Positions 26,332 through 38,500 of a stretch of DNA of 64,000 nucleotides are shown here, piece by piece (the first letter of the stretch is position 1; each line of letters starts with the position of its first letter). The stretch lies in the NCBI GenBank assembly GCA_036583965.1, contig JAZBQD010000015.1:27750310-27814309 (forward strand), written 5' to 3'. The position numbers were made by a program, and so were the translations under genes. A model generated the notes under the pieces. The model worked only from the letters and a program-made list of their open reading frames with translations. It was not told the origin of the DNA and searched no databases. The DNA comes from Prunella strophiata (lineage: Eukaryota; Chordata; Aves; Passeriformes; Prunellidae).

Positions 26332-26916
26332 TGTCCTGGGTTTTGGCTAGAGTTAATTTTCTTCCCTAGGATCTGGTACAGTACTGTCTTTTGGATTTAG
26401 GATGAGAAGAGTGTTGATAACACACTGATGTTCCAGTTGTTGCTGAGCAGTGCTTTCTCTAAGTCAAGGATTTTTCAGTTTCCCATGCTCTGCCAGTGAG
26501 TAGGGGCACAGGAACCTGGGAAAGAGCAAAGCCAGGCAGCTGAGCTGAACTGGCCAAAGGGCATTCCATACAACAGAATGTCACATTCAGTGTATAAACT
26601 GTGGGGACTTGGCTGGGAGGCACCAGTTGCTGTTGGAGGATGGGCTGGACATCAGTCAGTGGGTGGTGAGAAGCTGTGATGTGCACCAGGTGTGTTTCTT
26701 GGGGCTTAGTCCTCTGTATCTCTTCATTAGTATTATTACTGCTATTGTTAATAATAATGCTATTAATATATGTCATTTGTTTCAGTTATTAATCTGTTCA
26801 TACCTCAGCCCATGCCTTTCTTCCATATCTTCTCCCCACCAGGGGGGCCAAGGCAGAGGGGAAGTGAGCAAGTGGCTGCTTTGTACTTCCTTGCCAGATA
26901 GGGTTAAACCACAACA
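26332..26916 (+). mobile_element. ERVL-type avian LTR, apparently solo
   Basis: The element begins TGTCCTGGGTTTTGGC, soon followed by 'agagttaattttcttccctagg', and ends GGGTTAAACCACAACA. Both ends fit the widespread avian ERVL LTR. Internal landmarks are in the expected order: 'ttggatttaggatgagaagagtg' near 26393, a TATA box (TATAAA, 26593-26598), an AT-rich trinucleotide-like patch near 26730-26770, and a CCACCAGGGGGG-type patch near 26837. The flanking 5-mers are ATTCC and ACTGC. They differ at two positions, so the target-site duplication is decayed or absent. No primer-binding site or internal region follows at 26917. The 134-codon plus frame here is a by-product of the LTR. The same family is present at 50802-51378 in the opposite orientation. 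Confidence 0.8.
26593..26598 (+). promoter_or_regulatory. TATA box of the LTR at 26332-26916
   Basis: TATAAA follows 'cattcagtg' as in the corresponding part of the minus-strand copy (TTTATATA at 51112-51119). Confidence 0.55.
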
Positions 26917-28837
26917 ACTGCTCATGGAAGTAAGTGTGACCCTGACTGAGTGGGGTCCTGTGGGATCCCTTTGTAAGAAGAAATTATCCAAACTGAAGTC
27001 AGTGGGCTACTGATTTCAAAGCAGAGAATGCCAGTGTGTTTCCTGATCAATATGTTCCTAGGCCTCCTGGAGGCAAAATTTCCTATTCAGATTTAGTTCA
27101 AATGAAATTCAAGGATTCTAAAAAAAAATTAAATATGTCCCTTTTTTTTATGGAAATACTCTATTTCTATATTTATTTATTGTGTGAGACTTCCCAGCAG
27201 AAGGCAGCCACTCTCTTTCATTAAATTGACAACAAAAAATGAAAGATCAGAGATATTTTAAAAATTTGTTTATTCCCTGTCACACTCCACTTGCCCTACA
27301 AACTTCTGATGAATCTGCATTATTCCAAGGAAGACTTTTTTGCACACAGTGCATCCTATCTTATTGTAAATAACTGAGGCAATTGCAGCCATTAATGAAT
27401 CTGGAAAATACCCTTCCTAATCACTAAATCTCCATTAACTTTATAAATAATTTCATACAATAGAGCAGTTTGCTCTGCAAGAGTCTATAAAAGAAGAAAG
27501 GTATGATTTTTCCCTCCCTTCCTTTTGCTCCCAGTTTTGTAACAAATACATAACTGTACTTGGGAAAAGTAAGTTCCACTCCTCTCAAGCAGCCATGAGC
27601 AGCAGCAGCAGTGAATGGTCTGTGACACTTATTCACCTCCTCCTCACACAGCTCACCATTTGTTCTGACTTGCTGAGCCAGTATTTATCCAGGACACATC
27701 CTGACAGGACCCCATCAAGGCAATGAAGGCTCACATTCCATTTTAAGTGCCTCCAAAGAAATGCATTTTGGGACATCAGAGACGTTTATAGAGTTGGGGG
27801 TTTTTCCCCTTTTCACCAAATATTAAACTGAAGAAAGCACTACTTTACATATTCACTTATTCATACCTTACACTGAATTAATGGTAGATCTCAAATTGCC
27901 ATTGTGAAAGCCTTGTACTTTCTAAAAAACCTAAGATGGTGACGATTATACCATTTTCATTTGTTGCTTTGTCAAATAACATTGTTTATATTATTGCAAA
28001 ACAACAGTGACATCCAGAGGCACAAAAGCCTAATCAGAAGTGCTCATTATCCATGATGAAGTGCTCAAAATGAGTTACTTAGGATTTCAGTCATTTTGAT
28101 TCTTTGAAATTCTATTAATTTTAGAAGCAGCATGTGTAAACATTTTTTTAAGTCTTCCCCAACACAGCCTCACACTTCACTGGAATATGGTTGACTGAGA
28201 CAGTATTGGGATACTGGCAAAGAGAAACATTATGTCTTGTCATTGACAGTTGTCATTGATAAGGCTCTGTGTGAAACCTTTTGGCCCCAGATAATTTTCT
28301 GCACTCTTTTTGTTGATAAGAGGCAAGATCAAAAGAAAAGCAAGTACTTCCAACTGAGACACAGGAATACTTTAAAATTGCATACAGTTAGACACCTTCC
28401 TGGAGCCCCAAAGCTGCTAATGTGCAGCAGGTTGCTAAAAGCACACCTACCAGGTCAGTGAGCTGTAGGGTATTAGGCAAACTGCAGTGCACTTGTGAGT
28501 CATGAAAGTGAAATTGGGAAGAGTCCAGCCCACTAGCAGCAGTGACCAGCTTCAGCATGCATTTACATGCACAGTAAATGGCTCCTTTCAGCACAGAGTG
28601 TGTGTTTGTAATGAGGCTGAAAGCTCACTGAGGTCTGAGTGCTGAGAGTTTTGCCTTAAGAAGGGACTGACAGATTAGAAGCTTTAAGATTTTTTTTTTT
28701 CTATTTTTTATTAGATTCCAGGTGGGTTGCAGAAGAAATAAATATATATGTAGCCCTGAAGAAAAAATGAAGTATCCACAGCTCTTAAAATTACAGTAAT
28801 CTTAGAAAAGTTCAAGTCTCAAAGCAATGCACTTATT
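26917..28837. other. Unassigned non-coding stretch
   Basis: No repeat family or exon is recognised. A short (AGC)n run lies near 27598-27611. Confidence 0.5.
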
Positions 28838-28926
28838 GACCAGCTCCTCTGCTGGCCTGAATCATAATAGCTCCACTTATTTCAATGGAGCTCTGTCAGG
28901 TTACATCAGCAGAGGACTGGGTCCTA
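28838..28926. repeat. Ancient palindromic dispersed repeat (amniote type)
   Basis: The outer parts are near-complementary (CAGCTCCTCTGCTG at 28841-28854 against CAGCAGAGGACTGG at 28907-28920). The centre is a second palindrome, AGCTCCA...TGGAGCT (28869-28892). This nested layout matches a short palindromic repeat abundant in turtles and crocodilians and present as old copies in birds, built around 'agctccattga..tcaatggagct' and ending 'cagctgaggatctggccc'. I remember the pattern, not the exact library name. The copy is diverged. Confidence 0.5.
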
Positions 28927-30034
28927 TCTGTCTCCTTCTCAATATTCCTGTAATTTCCAAGTGGATGTAAGTGCTGTATCATTTTTGAGCTTTTTAGCTC
29001 CTCACACATGCTGAACCCATGCTTGCAATATGAAGATAATTGCATATATTCACCATTTCTGTCTACTACATTGGAGGGAAATACAGATCTATTTAACTCT
29101 ACACATTCATTTCTTTACCAAGGAAGAGTATTTTACAAGATGTCTTTTAAACAAACCTTTTCTACACTGAATGAAATGCCTATTGTAATAACCACAATGT
29201 CATTTGGGCTTTCAACAGAAATTTTCTCCCAGAGTAGCTTCTGGTTGTAAATAATGCCTGTGAGTAGTTTATTTTAGAGGGTTATCTTTCTTCCCTACTA
29301 ATACAGTTCTCACACAACACTTTTTCCCAGAATTTCATTCAAGGGAATAAAGTTTTTGAGAAAAATGCTTTTCATTTCCCTCAACGTCAGACTGGCAGTT
29401 GGCATACAGGTGAATTGAATGCAATTCTGCTTCCTGTATCCAGCTGAGAGATTCCTGTGGTTGGTAATTTATTGGTTATTCTTGCTATGAAAAAATATGT
29501 ACATAATCCCTTCATTGCATTCATTTTTGTATAAAAGACAGAATAATTACAATTCTCTTATTTGTGATCACACAGCTGCCAGTTCTAGTCATATATTCTA
29601 AAAACAATTTACTGATAAGCATGTGTGAAATGCTTTCCTTTTGGCCACTAAATGATGATCAGTTGCCCTAAATTAATCTTCTTTTTAATTATTTATGACA
29701 ATACAGGTTTTTTTTTTTTCTGAATTCAGAAATTTTGTATTTCTGGAATTAGCAGAAAATAATTTATAAAAACTAAAAAAACAAACTTACATGGTTTGAA
29801 AGGAAGAAAAAAACAGAGTAGAAAAATCCTTGAATACATTTAGCAGGGATGAAGAAAGTATTTTTATGGATAAGTATTTTCTGCCTCAGGAAAAAATGTT
29901 TAATTAGCACAAATCACCAATGGCACATCCCTTATTACCCTGAGCTAAGATTCTAGCCCACATGATCTGTTATTACATAAAAGTGTTTTTCATCCTCATA
30001 CAAGAAAGAAACAATATCTGAACTAATTTTATAA
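28927..30034. other. Unassigned AT-rich non-coding stretch
   Basis: No gene or repeat family is recognised. Short T and A runs occur near 29709-29719. Confidence 0.5.
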
Positions 30035-30152
30035 ATTGAAATCATGGTGGGGCATAGTGGGGAGGGTGTTAAATAATTTGGCCAAGGTTCCACAACAAGT
30101 ATGTATCCAGGCTGAAGCTGTCTGCTGTTTGTCTCTATAACATTATAGCCCT
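30035..30152 (+). mobile_element. MIR SINE remnant
   Basis: The segment follows the MIR core and 3' consensus: '...ttaaataatttggccaaggtt.cacaacaagta' (30069-30101) corresponds to the MIR phrase 'ttaagtaacttgcccaaggtcacacagctagta'. This continues through a 'ccagg...gtctg' region to 'attatagccc'. The copy is old, with many substitutions. MIR copies in birds are relics inherited from early amniotes. Confidence 0.6.
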
Positions 30153-30307
30153 TGCCAAAGTCATTGTACTCAAAATTTTAAAGTAGGATGACCTTGAGCT
30201 AGGCAGCAAGGATTAATGTCTTAGTACAACTAATAAGTACATACGTCCCACTAATTATTTTCCATGCACAGATAGAGAAAATGAAAGAAATCCATATCAT
30301 TATATAT

Positions 30308-30835
30308 GAATCAGTGAATAATAAGATGTTTTGTGTTGGAAGGAACCTTAAAGATCACCTAGTTCAAATTCCCTTCACCTTCACCTTACTTTTACTTCAC
30401 TTCACTTCACTTTTTTTCACTTCACAAACCTGCTCTGGACACCTTCAACCAGAGCAGGTTTCTCAAAGCCCCATTCAAGTTGGCCTTAAACACTTCCAGG
30501 AATGGGGCATCCACAACTTCTCTGGGCAACTTGCTCCAGTGCCTCAGCACCCTCACACTAAAGAATTTCTTTCTAACATTTCACCAAAACCTACCCTTTT
30601 TCAGTTGGAATCCACTCCCCTTATCCTATCACTACATGCCCTTGGGAAAAGTCCCTCTCCAGACTTCTTGTTGGCCCCCCTTAGGTACTGGAAGGCTGCT
30701 ATAAGGTCACCCTGAACCTTCCTGTTCTCCAGGCTGAACAATCCCAAGTCTCATAGCTTTTCCTCAAAGAAGAGGTGCTCAAGCCCTCTGATCATTTTTG
30801 TGGCCTCCTCTGGACTAGCTCCAGCAGTTTCCTTG
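30308..30835 (-). mobile_element. CR1 LINE, 5'-truncated copy of about 0.5 kb
   Basis: Read on the plus strand the copy starts at its 3' end with a 'gttggaaggaaccttaaagatcacctag' phrase (30336-30363). It passes through 'tcaaagccccattcaagttggcc', 'tctgggcaacttgctccagtgcctcagcaccctcac' and 'cctgttctccaggctgaacaatcccaa', and ends near 'cctctggactagctccagcag' (30811-30831). These are standard landmarks of the end of CR1 ORF2 and its 3' untranslated region. Truncation at the 5' end is normal for CR1. The copy carries an inserted TTCAC-rich simple repeat (30372-30425) and a 12-bp inverted repeat (30427-30460). The 144-codon plus frame is antisense to the element and not a gene. Confidence 0.88.
30372..30425. 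repeat. TTCAC simple repeat inside the CR1 copy
   Basis: CTTCAC and TTCAC units follow one another with small irregularities and a T-rich break. The array occupies the place where CR1 normally has its 'cctgcc...gggcaggga' segment. Confidence 0.75.
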
Positions 30836-30865
30836 AAAAATATTGAGCTTAGCCTCTGACTGCCA

Positions 30866-30945
30866 TGATGTCACAGATGAGCAGAGAGGGCACAAAGAAA
30901 TGAAGCATTTTTTCAAAATTGTACAACAGATCATTTATCATCATG
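30866..30945 (+). mobile_element. Possible second MIR fragment
   Basis: 'cacagatgagcagagagggcacaaagaaatgaag...ttcaaaattgtacaacag' resembles the MIR phrase 'acagatgaggaaactgaggcacagagaggttaag...'. The likeness is weak and confined to about 80 bp. It follows directly after the CR1 copy. Confidence 0.3.
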
Positions 30946-32967
30946 GTCCTTTCTAGTTACAGATCTGTATCCCTGTGAATCCTTGACAAAGATAATACTT
31001 TAAAGGACAATCCACACGGGCACCTGCAGTCTATTCTTGTACTACTAATCATCAGCTGTCTTCTGCATCTGTTAATCATAAAATAAAGGAAGTCGGTTCC
31101 TTGCAAATACACTTTTTTTTCTGACCCTGAATAGATTTCAGAATAGGTATCAGGAAGGCACAGGTCACCACTAAGGGTTGTGTGTTCTTGGCAAGGGCAT
31201 GATCATCCAGTTCCAGGCAGAGCAAGAGCATTCAGAATTTCAGGCCATCCCAGCCTCAGCAGCTGGATGCATTTTACATCCCACTTCAGACATGGCTTTC
31301 AAAATCCTCTTCTAGAGGATTCTTCTAGACCCCACTGTGCAAGTCATCTTTGGAAATACATTTTAAACTCCTCCAGCATACACAGATGTGTATGCAACAA
31401 AACCCCTAACTTTGTAAGTGGTTCTGTGGATCTCAGCAGCAGAGAAGTCAAGGCTTCTTTGGTTTATCTTCACAATTCTGAATGATTCATGCTAAGATGA
31501 ATATGGAATTAAAATTGAAGATACGTGAAGGCATTGCATCATATTCCTCACGTGCACTGAAGTCAGTTGTAATCTCTTAATCTCCAATTTGCATGTGATT
31601 AAGCTTCAAGAGTGTTCCCTGTCTGCCTATGGTATATCTCCTGCTTAAGTGCCTATTGCCAGGCATTTTTCAGAACAGATAGTGGCTTATCACTATCAAA
31701 AAGCAGCTCAAAGTCCTTAGGAAAATCTTCAGCTTAGCAGCCATCCTATTAAAATTGTAAATGGTACCTGTTTTCCTTCATCTTTATAGCTATTAATAGG
31801 CATACTTTTCATGACAACAGCATTGTTTGTGGGGTTGTGAGATATCATCTGCTCCTTCTCTTTCATCCTCTCTCAAGCTATAATTCTCTGTCATATCATA
31901 GAGGAAATAGTTTGTCACAAAAATGAATGATTTGTTGCTACTGAAAGAGCAGAAATAGCTGTAAAACTACAAAAGTTAGATTTCAGCCAAATGTTCTTTA
32001 AACAAATGAAGAAGATAAAAAGGAAACCCCAAACAGTGCTCACTTAAGATGTTTTTTTCCCTCCAGTCAGCCTTTGCAAAGTCTGGGAAGATAAGTAGAG
32101 TCCTACAGGTGGTTGTACCTTCAAATAGATCATGTGGGTGGATAAACACAGGGAAGCACAGTGAGTGATGGAAATAGGATTGGCTTGGGTCTGTATTTAG
32201 AAGGAAAACAAATTTATTTTCTAGCAGAAAGCTATAAATAAATAGGATGGCTCATCATTACCTGCTTTAAGCTTGATTAGGCTAAATATACTTCCAGCAA
32301 TCAAAAAAAAATCTAAGTTAATTTTTTCTTTTCTCTGAGAAGGTTCTCCTTCCTTCAGTTGGTGTCAGGCAAGAGGACAGGAGGGCCCAGGGGCCAGCTA
32401 CCACTCTGACATTGTCTTTGGTCTTGTCTTAGGGGAGAGAAATGTGATAGCTATTTCCCAAGATCCTGACACCAGATCCTGCCCTGACACCAGATCCTGC
32501 CTTTTTTTTTGGTCCTGTAGGAGGAGCAGGCAGCCCCCAGCCCACCAGCTCTGAGTTAGTGTGTGTATGGCAGGTTAGCATGTGACAGGGACATCCCCAA
32601 AGCAGTAGTGACAGCCAGACCCTCCTTCTGTAGGTGAGCAGAGCACTGGGCTGAAACTACAGCTTGGCATATACAGCACACAGACACTAAATCTGCTCAG
32701 ATTTTTGCAACTGACCAGCCCAGGGAGCAAACCAACCCATTTCTCTCAGTTACCCAAAATCTGCATAATTAGAGCCAGTGAAATTAAAGCACAGCCAAAT
32801 TCTTCTAGCAGAAAGACAACTGAAGCTCACAAATACTCCCAAGAAGGTGCCCTTTTAATCAATGTACTGAGTCAGGCAACTGTGGTTTGCCAATAGTTTT
32901 AACTTAACTTTACATAGGAAAGTAAACTCAATCAACATTAAAAAAAAAATTTAAAAATAATTTGATT
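30946..32967. other. Unassigned non-coding stretch
   Basis: Apart from the 18-bp tandem duplication at 32465-32500, no gene or repeat is recognised. The segment 32340-32660 is less AT-rich. Confidence 0.5.
32465..32500. repeat. 18-bp perfect tandem duplication
   Basis: CCTGACACCAGATCCTGC occurs at 32465-32482 and again at 32483-32500 with no gap and no mismatch, followed by a T run. Perfect identity suggests a recent slippage event. Confidence 0.9.
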
Positions 32968-33110
32968 GCAACTGCAGCCTTCAAGGCCAGGCTGGATGGA
33001 GCTCTGAGCAACCTGGCCTAGTGAAAGGTTCCCTGCTCACAGAAGGGGGGTTGGAACTGAATTATCTTTTAAGTCCCTTCCAACCTGAAACATTCTATTA
33101 TTCTATGATG
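32968..33110 (+). mobile_element. CR1 LINE 3' fragment
   Basis: The copy begins within 'ttcaaggccaggctggatggagctctgagcaacctggcc', continues with 'ggggggttggaactgaattatctttta' and 'gtcccttccaacctgaaacattctatt', and ends ATTCTATGATG. These are the last about 140 bp of an avian CR1, read in the sense direction with the typical 8-bp tail repeat. It is 5'-truncated, as most copies are, and carries no coding sequence. Confidence 0.92.
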
Positions 33111-35423
33111 TTTTAGCTATAGTTAGTGTGCACAAAAAGAAGTAAGCTTCTTCTACTTCCTCTAGACTTAAAACATGCTCTTATTCATTATCTTCAGTAA
33201 GAGATTATATTTTGAAGTCCTCTGAATAATTATCATAATTGTGGCTATGCTGATAATTTCTGGTAGTCCCACCCATGAAAGCCATTGTTATGTGCTGCAT
33301 ATATATGCTAAAATATTCTACCAGATGATGAGAAGCAAATTATTATAATTTTGATTTGCTTGTTCAAAAGTAAACATCTGTAAACTAATTACAAGATACA
33401 CCTATTTTACAGATTCTGTGAATGAAAAAGACTCACTGATTGCCAGTTTTGTCTTCAGTTCTATTTGATGAATCACATTTAATTACAACATAATTAGGTA
33501 GCACCTCTGGAAAAATATGCCATGTGATGGTTTATAAAGAATGAAAAGAAACGATCATACTGTAATTTTGAAATACATGATAGCAATTCTTTTCATTAAA
33601 TTTCTGTGCAAAGGATGTCTCTTATCTTAATTGTCAGTGTCAATACTGTAGTTTTAGTATTATAGTTTCCAAAAAACTAATTTCAATCCCAAGGTAAAGT
33701 CTGTGTTTATTTAAGAAATCGTCCCAGACCAATTTGACTTCAAACACTCAAGGAATCCCATTAGACTACTAAATATAAGAAAATACAAAACTCTGTGCTT
33801 TCTAGAAGCCTTAGGCAAAATTGGAGTCCTCTAACATAATTCTGATTTTAAACAATACATTATGTGGGTTTACAGATATCTTTTAGTCTCTAGTGAATAG
33901 AAATACTGCTGAAAACATCTGCATTTACATCATTGCAGCTTTCAGTGACTTGAGGTAAAATTAGGGCCCCATGTGATTGAAAAGTATCAGCATTTAAAGA
34001 AAAGCAAAACAAAACAAACAAACAAACAAACAAAAAAAGAGTATTTGCTGGATCTATGTAGCAAGGAAACAAACAAGCAAAGAGGATTTATAAAGCAGAA
34101 ATCTCTACACAGCTTTTCCTCTTGGCCTGATGACTACATAGTGAAAGAAGTAACAATACTTTTGGATAGTTCAGTTAATCCCATCTCCCCAGGACCAACC
34201 TTCTCTGGAACAGCTGGGTCCACCCCTAGCTATAAGATACCTTTCCTATTGGCAGTGCATGTGGAGCTGCCTTTCCATCTGGATGCATTGGGCAGTCCAG
34301 CCACCCTCTGCCTGGTGCCAACATGCTGAAATCTGCTGCAGGACCCACACATCCACGGGTTAGTCTGGGGTGCTGCAATCAATCCTAGGAGTCTAGAAAG
34401 GGTCCTGAGTCACTGCTTCACTACCCAGACTTCACCTAGATTTATTTGACAAAAATTTATTAGGAACTAAGGCTCTCTCTAGGCTTTTTATGTCCTGCTG
34501 TATCTTTCATGCAGCCTCCAGGATGCTGGCTCAGGCTGAGGAAGTCATTGAGAAACCATTCGCTGTGAGCACAACAGACTTTGTAAACCCCTATGATGCA
34601 TACTGTTGTAGTAGTCCTGATATTTTAATACCTTTCAGCAGTGGTCTTTCAGAGAGAAATAGTGAATTCTAAAAATTTCATTGATTGGCTTAATAACTTC
34701 TGGGTCTTAATACTATATATTGAGCCTCAGTTAATTTGTGCACTGGATTACCAACCTATGGAACTGCCATCTTTGCATGCTTATCTGCCTCAAAAGGCTA
34801 AACATATGCAAAGTTTTGTTGTCCTTCTTTTATTTTTATTTTTTTCCCAATTTCAAGTTTCTTTAGTAGAAATTTGATTTCTTCCATATCCCAGGATACC
34901 ATGAGGTACATTTCCAGGTAAAAATGGCAGACATTTTAAAGTGCAGTAGAAGTCATGAAGGTTACCAGTGTTATAGAGAAAACAGCAAGGAAGAAAAGCA
35001 AAATGCCCAAACCTTACCTGGCATGAAATATTTCAGCAGGGAGGTGATGGAGCACTAAAGGCTGTGCCATGTTGTTCCCAGTGCAGCTATGGGACAGCCA
35101 AGACCCTCCCAGACAGTTCCTGTGAAAAAATCCTCTGTAGAAACCTGCTGTCTTCTCTATCCATTTACAATTCTAGAGAAGAAAGACTCAAAAGCAAAGA
35201 TTTTTGAACTGAGGTGTGCTTTCAGTTTTCTGGGATATTTTGGTTTGCTGCAGTGAAGGCATTTTTTAAGCCCAAAGGGGTTTCAGAGGAGCAGGCAACT
35301 GTGCACCTGCACCAAGCCTGCAGCATAATCACTCAAGGAAATAAACCCAAGGCCAGATAAATGCAAAGCTTCTCTTCAAACTGTAACCTAAAGGAAAACT
35401 AAGTTAAGAAACCAATGAATTTA
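33111..35423. other. Unassigned AT-rich non-coding stretch
   Basis: The only structured sequence seen is an (AAAC)n run near 34005-34032. The 118-codon plus frame at 33973-34329 reads through that run and has no recognised domain. Confidence 0.5.
34005..34032. repeat. (AAAC)n simple repeat
   Basis: AAAC units with one irregularity, followed by an A run. Confidence 0.8.
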
Positions 35424-35560
35424 TTTCTTTTCTTTTCTCTTTTCTTTTCTTTTCTTTTCTTTTCTTTTCTTTTCTTTTCTTTTCTTTTCTTTTCTTTTCT
35501 TTTCTTTTCTTTTCTTTTCTTTTCTTTTCTTTTCTTTTCTTTTCTTTTCTTTTCTTTTCT
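35424..35560. repeat. (TTTTC)n microsatellite, about 27 units
   Basis: The pentanucleotide runs for 137 bp with one irregular unit near 35438-35440. The minus-strand frames reading 'KRKEK' repeats through it are artefacts of the array. One strand is all purine and G/A-rich. Confidence 0.97.
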
Positions 35561-38500
35561 CACCAGGTAACTCACAGTATGATCCAGTGCCAGGAGGTTT
35601 CCCCAGTGCCAAGGAGCACATCCAGCCCTCTGCAAACCCTGCTATGCATCTCTCACAAGGGCTGGTGTACAGCAGTATTTTCCATAAGCTCCCAAGTGCT
35701 GAAAAAGGGCCTAGATATTGCCTACATGTCACAAGGAGCATAAAGTAAATAAATGTTTTTTATGGACTCTTGTATAATTTTAAACAGATTAAAATTGCAA
35801 AGGTTCTCAGACATAAAAACAGTAAGAAGAAAATCAAGCATGTGTAATGCTAAATTTTTTATTGCACTACAAGAAACGCAGTAGTAGGGTGGCTTTAAGT
35901 ATCTTGGGCTCAAGTGAACATAAATGTGTGGTTTATCTTTTGCAATTACCTGGTTTTACTACTGTTTTGTTTAAAACATCTTATTGTTAAATTCCTGTCT
36001 GAGATGCCATTAAAATATGTTAAAGTTAGGTATAAAAGCAAACTGAGACCATAACAGAGTCAGCCATCTATGCAAAACTGTATTTTTCAAATTTTTTCAC
36101 ATAGATAAAAATGTCAGCAGGGAATAAAAAACATAGAATTGTTTAAAAAATAAATAAAACTGTTTTTTCTTTTTTTTCTCATGTTTGAAATGGAAGTTTT
36201 CTGATGTGATTACAGAAATACTGCTGGAAAGAAATTACTGAGAATTTTATTCTGAAGGATAACTCCAAGATAAAATGCTGAGATCTATATAGCGTGGAAT
36301 ATAATTATGGTAGAGGAAGGAAATTATCACAGCCATGAAAAAGAAATATAAGCTGCTTCAGAGAATTAAGTAACTTCATCCCCAGTAAGTTCAGTACATT
36401 TCTCATCAGCATTAACAGGAGTTATGCTCATAATACAAGTAAATTTAAACAAGTTAACTTTATACCTCTCAATCCAGGAAGATGATTTTAGGATGAAAGA
36501 TGAAGATTGTCCAAAATCTCTTTCTTAGGATGAAGATGGCTACCTTGTCCTTGTGCAAAGAAAAGCAGTGCCAGTGTTTTATCTTTGTGGCTGTGCTCTT
36601 CAAAAGCCTTCTTTTCTGAAACTGTTAGCTCTTTGTAAGTCATATTATGCCCTGCTGCAACTTCTGGTAAGATACAAAGGAAAGTCTTCCTTACATCAAG
36701 CAAAAATCACACACAATCAGCGAAATATTCTGCAGATGTAAAATATACAATATGACATCTATCACTGGCAATATATGTTGAACAGTATGAATTCCCAAAG
36801 TAAGAATTTAAAATAAATGATACCCTGGTTTAAGTTCTGATAAGTAGCAACTATACCAGGAAATAAAATGACCAGATAGTGCTTAACAGCATGTACTCTC
36901 AAGAGCTGTTTAAAACATAGAATGAAATTTTGATAAGGTAAAGCTTAATTGAGAAACATACTTTTTCTTTCTAACCTTCCAAATTTAATTAAATATCACA
37001 AAACCAGAAAATACTTGGTATGCTTTGCTGAAGCAACACTAGTCTGATTAAAATTAATCATTCTTGAGCTCAGTTCTGTTTTCACTTTCCTGAAGTAACT
37101 CTTCTGTATCCAGTTGTCTCTCAATACCAATAAAACCTACTTCTTTTCCTGAAAGCTCCCAGATATATCACCCAACCAGTTTTTCCACAAAAGGAGCTGA
37201 GTCTGCTCCAAGCTGGGAGTTCAAACCTGTTTATTTGCATCTGGATTTCAAATGGAACAGGGATAGTCTTTGCAGTGCTCCTTGGGTCCTGAGACAGAAG
37301 AAATAACACTATTTTTCACCAGCAAAGCTTCACTATTCCTAATCTCTATAAAATGAGGGAAATGAGAGAACTAGGAGACAAATCTTTCAGTCTTTCTTTG
37401 GAGCTTGATAATGCCATACTGAAGATGATTTGGGGGATTTAGAGATTTCAATCTGTCTGGTTTAAATTATCACATTTAAGTGCATAATAACAACACATCC
37501 AAAGAAGTTGCAATCAAAGTCACATCAAAATTTTAAAAAATAAATCAAAACATTAATTCCATAAAGAGTGAAGAGAGAACATTACAGCACTGCATGTATA
37601 GCATGTATACTTGTTTGTTAGAATTCCCCCAAGCCAAGAGTCTGGTATTCTAGTGTCTTCCACAGAGCTTTTTAACCTTGCCAGAGGTTTTTTTTTTTCT
37701 CCACATATAAGTTTCCATCAAGGAATTTACCACCCATCTTTAGTATCATTTTGGAGAGAAATCATACATTTTTTTATTACTGGATAAAATGTGTCAGAAC
37801 TTGGACTTGCATCTAGCATTAACCTTGAAAATATCTCTGTATATATTTTACACTCCCATTTCTATCTCTCCTTTTCAGAGCCCTGGGGAAGAAGTAACTT
37901 ACAGTAACCATTTACACCAGGACAGAGCAATGTCCCTGCTGCTGTCATCACTGTGAAATTAGAGGAAGGACAAAGCCAAAGGTCCACTCCAATCCTGAGT
38001 ACACTTTAAGTGCTTCTTATCTTCCAGACAGTGAGAGAAACTGTGCAGCAGAAACTACCAACACTGGCACTGTAGATAGCTATCACATGTGACCCTATAT
38101 CTTGTATTTCTCTTCTCTGTTCCTCTGAATGTGAGTCACAAGAGTCACACTGATCTCCAAAGCTAAGGAGAAGAAATTGAAGGAGCTGCAGCTTAGCTAG
38201 TAGGTATAGAAAAACTTGATATCTACAGAAAAGTAAATTTAATATGGCAGCACCACTCTATGAGACTGCAACTGAATGCCATGGACCAGTCCATGTCCAT
38301 ACAACTGAGTTCCTCTCACCTCCCTAACAGGATACAGGATAGGTGTATCAAGGCTGCTTGTTAGGACTGGTCCCTCCTTTTTACTAAAACCTGAACCTAG
38401 TATGGGCTGGGAGATGGCTGACAAGGGCAGAAAGCACCCCTTGGAGCACTGTGACATGTCACCAGTGTAGCTGGTCAGCTTCCAGGCCCCAGGAACATTC

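Noticed and set aside
30281..30715. 144-codon plus-strand frame
   Set aside because: It is antisense to a CR1 copy and runs through an embedded simple repeat.
35399..35741. Lysine/arginine/glutamate-rich minus-strand frames
   Set aside because: They are produced by the TTTTC array. The short unique parts show no recognisable domain.
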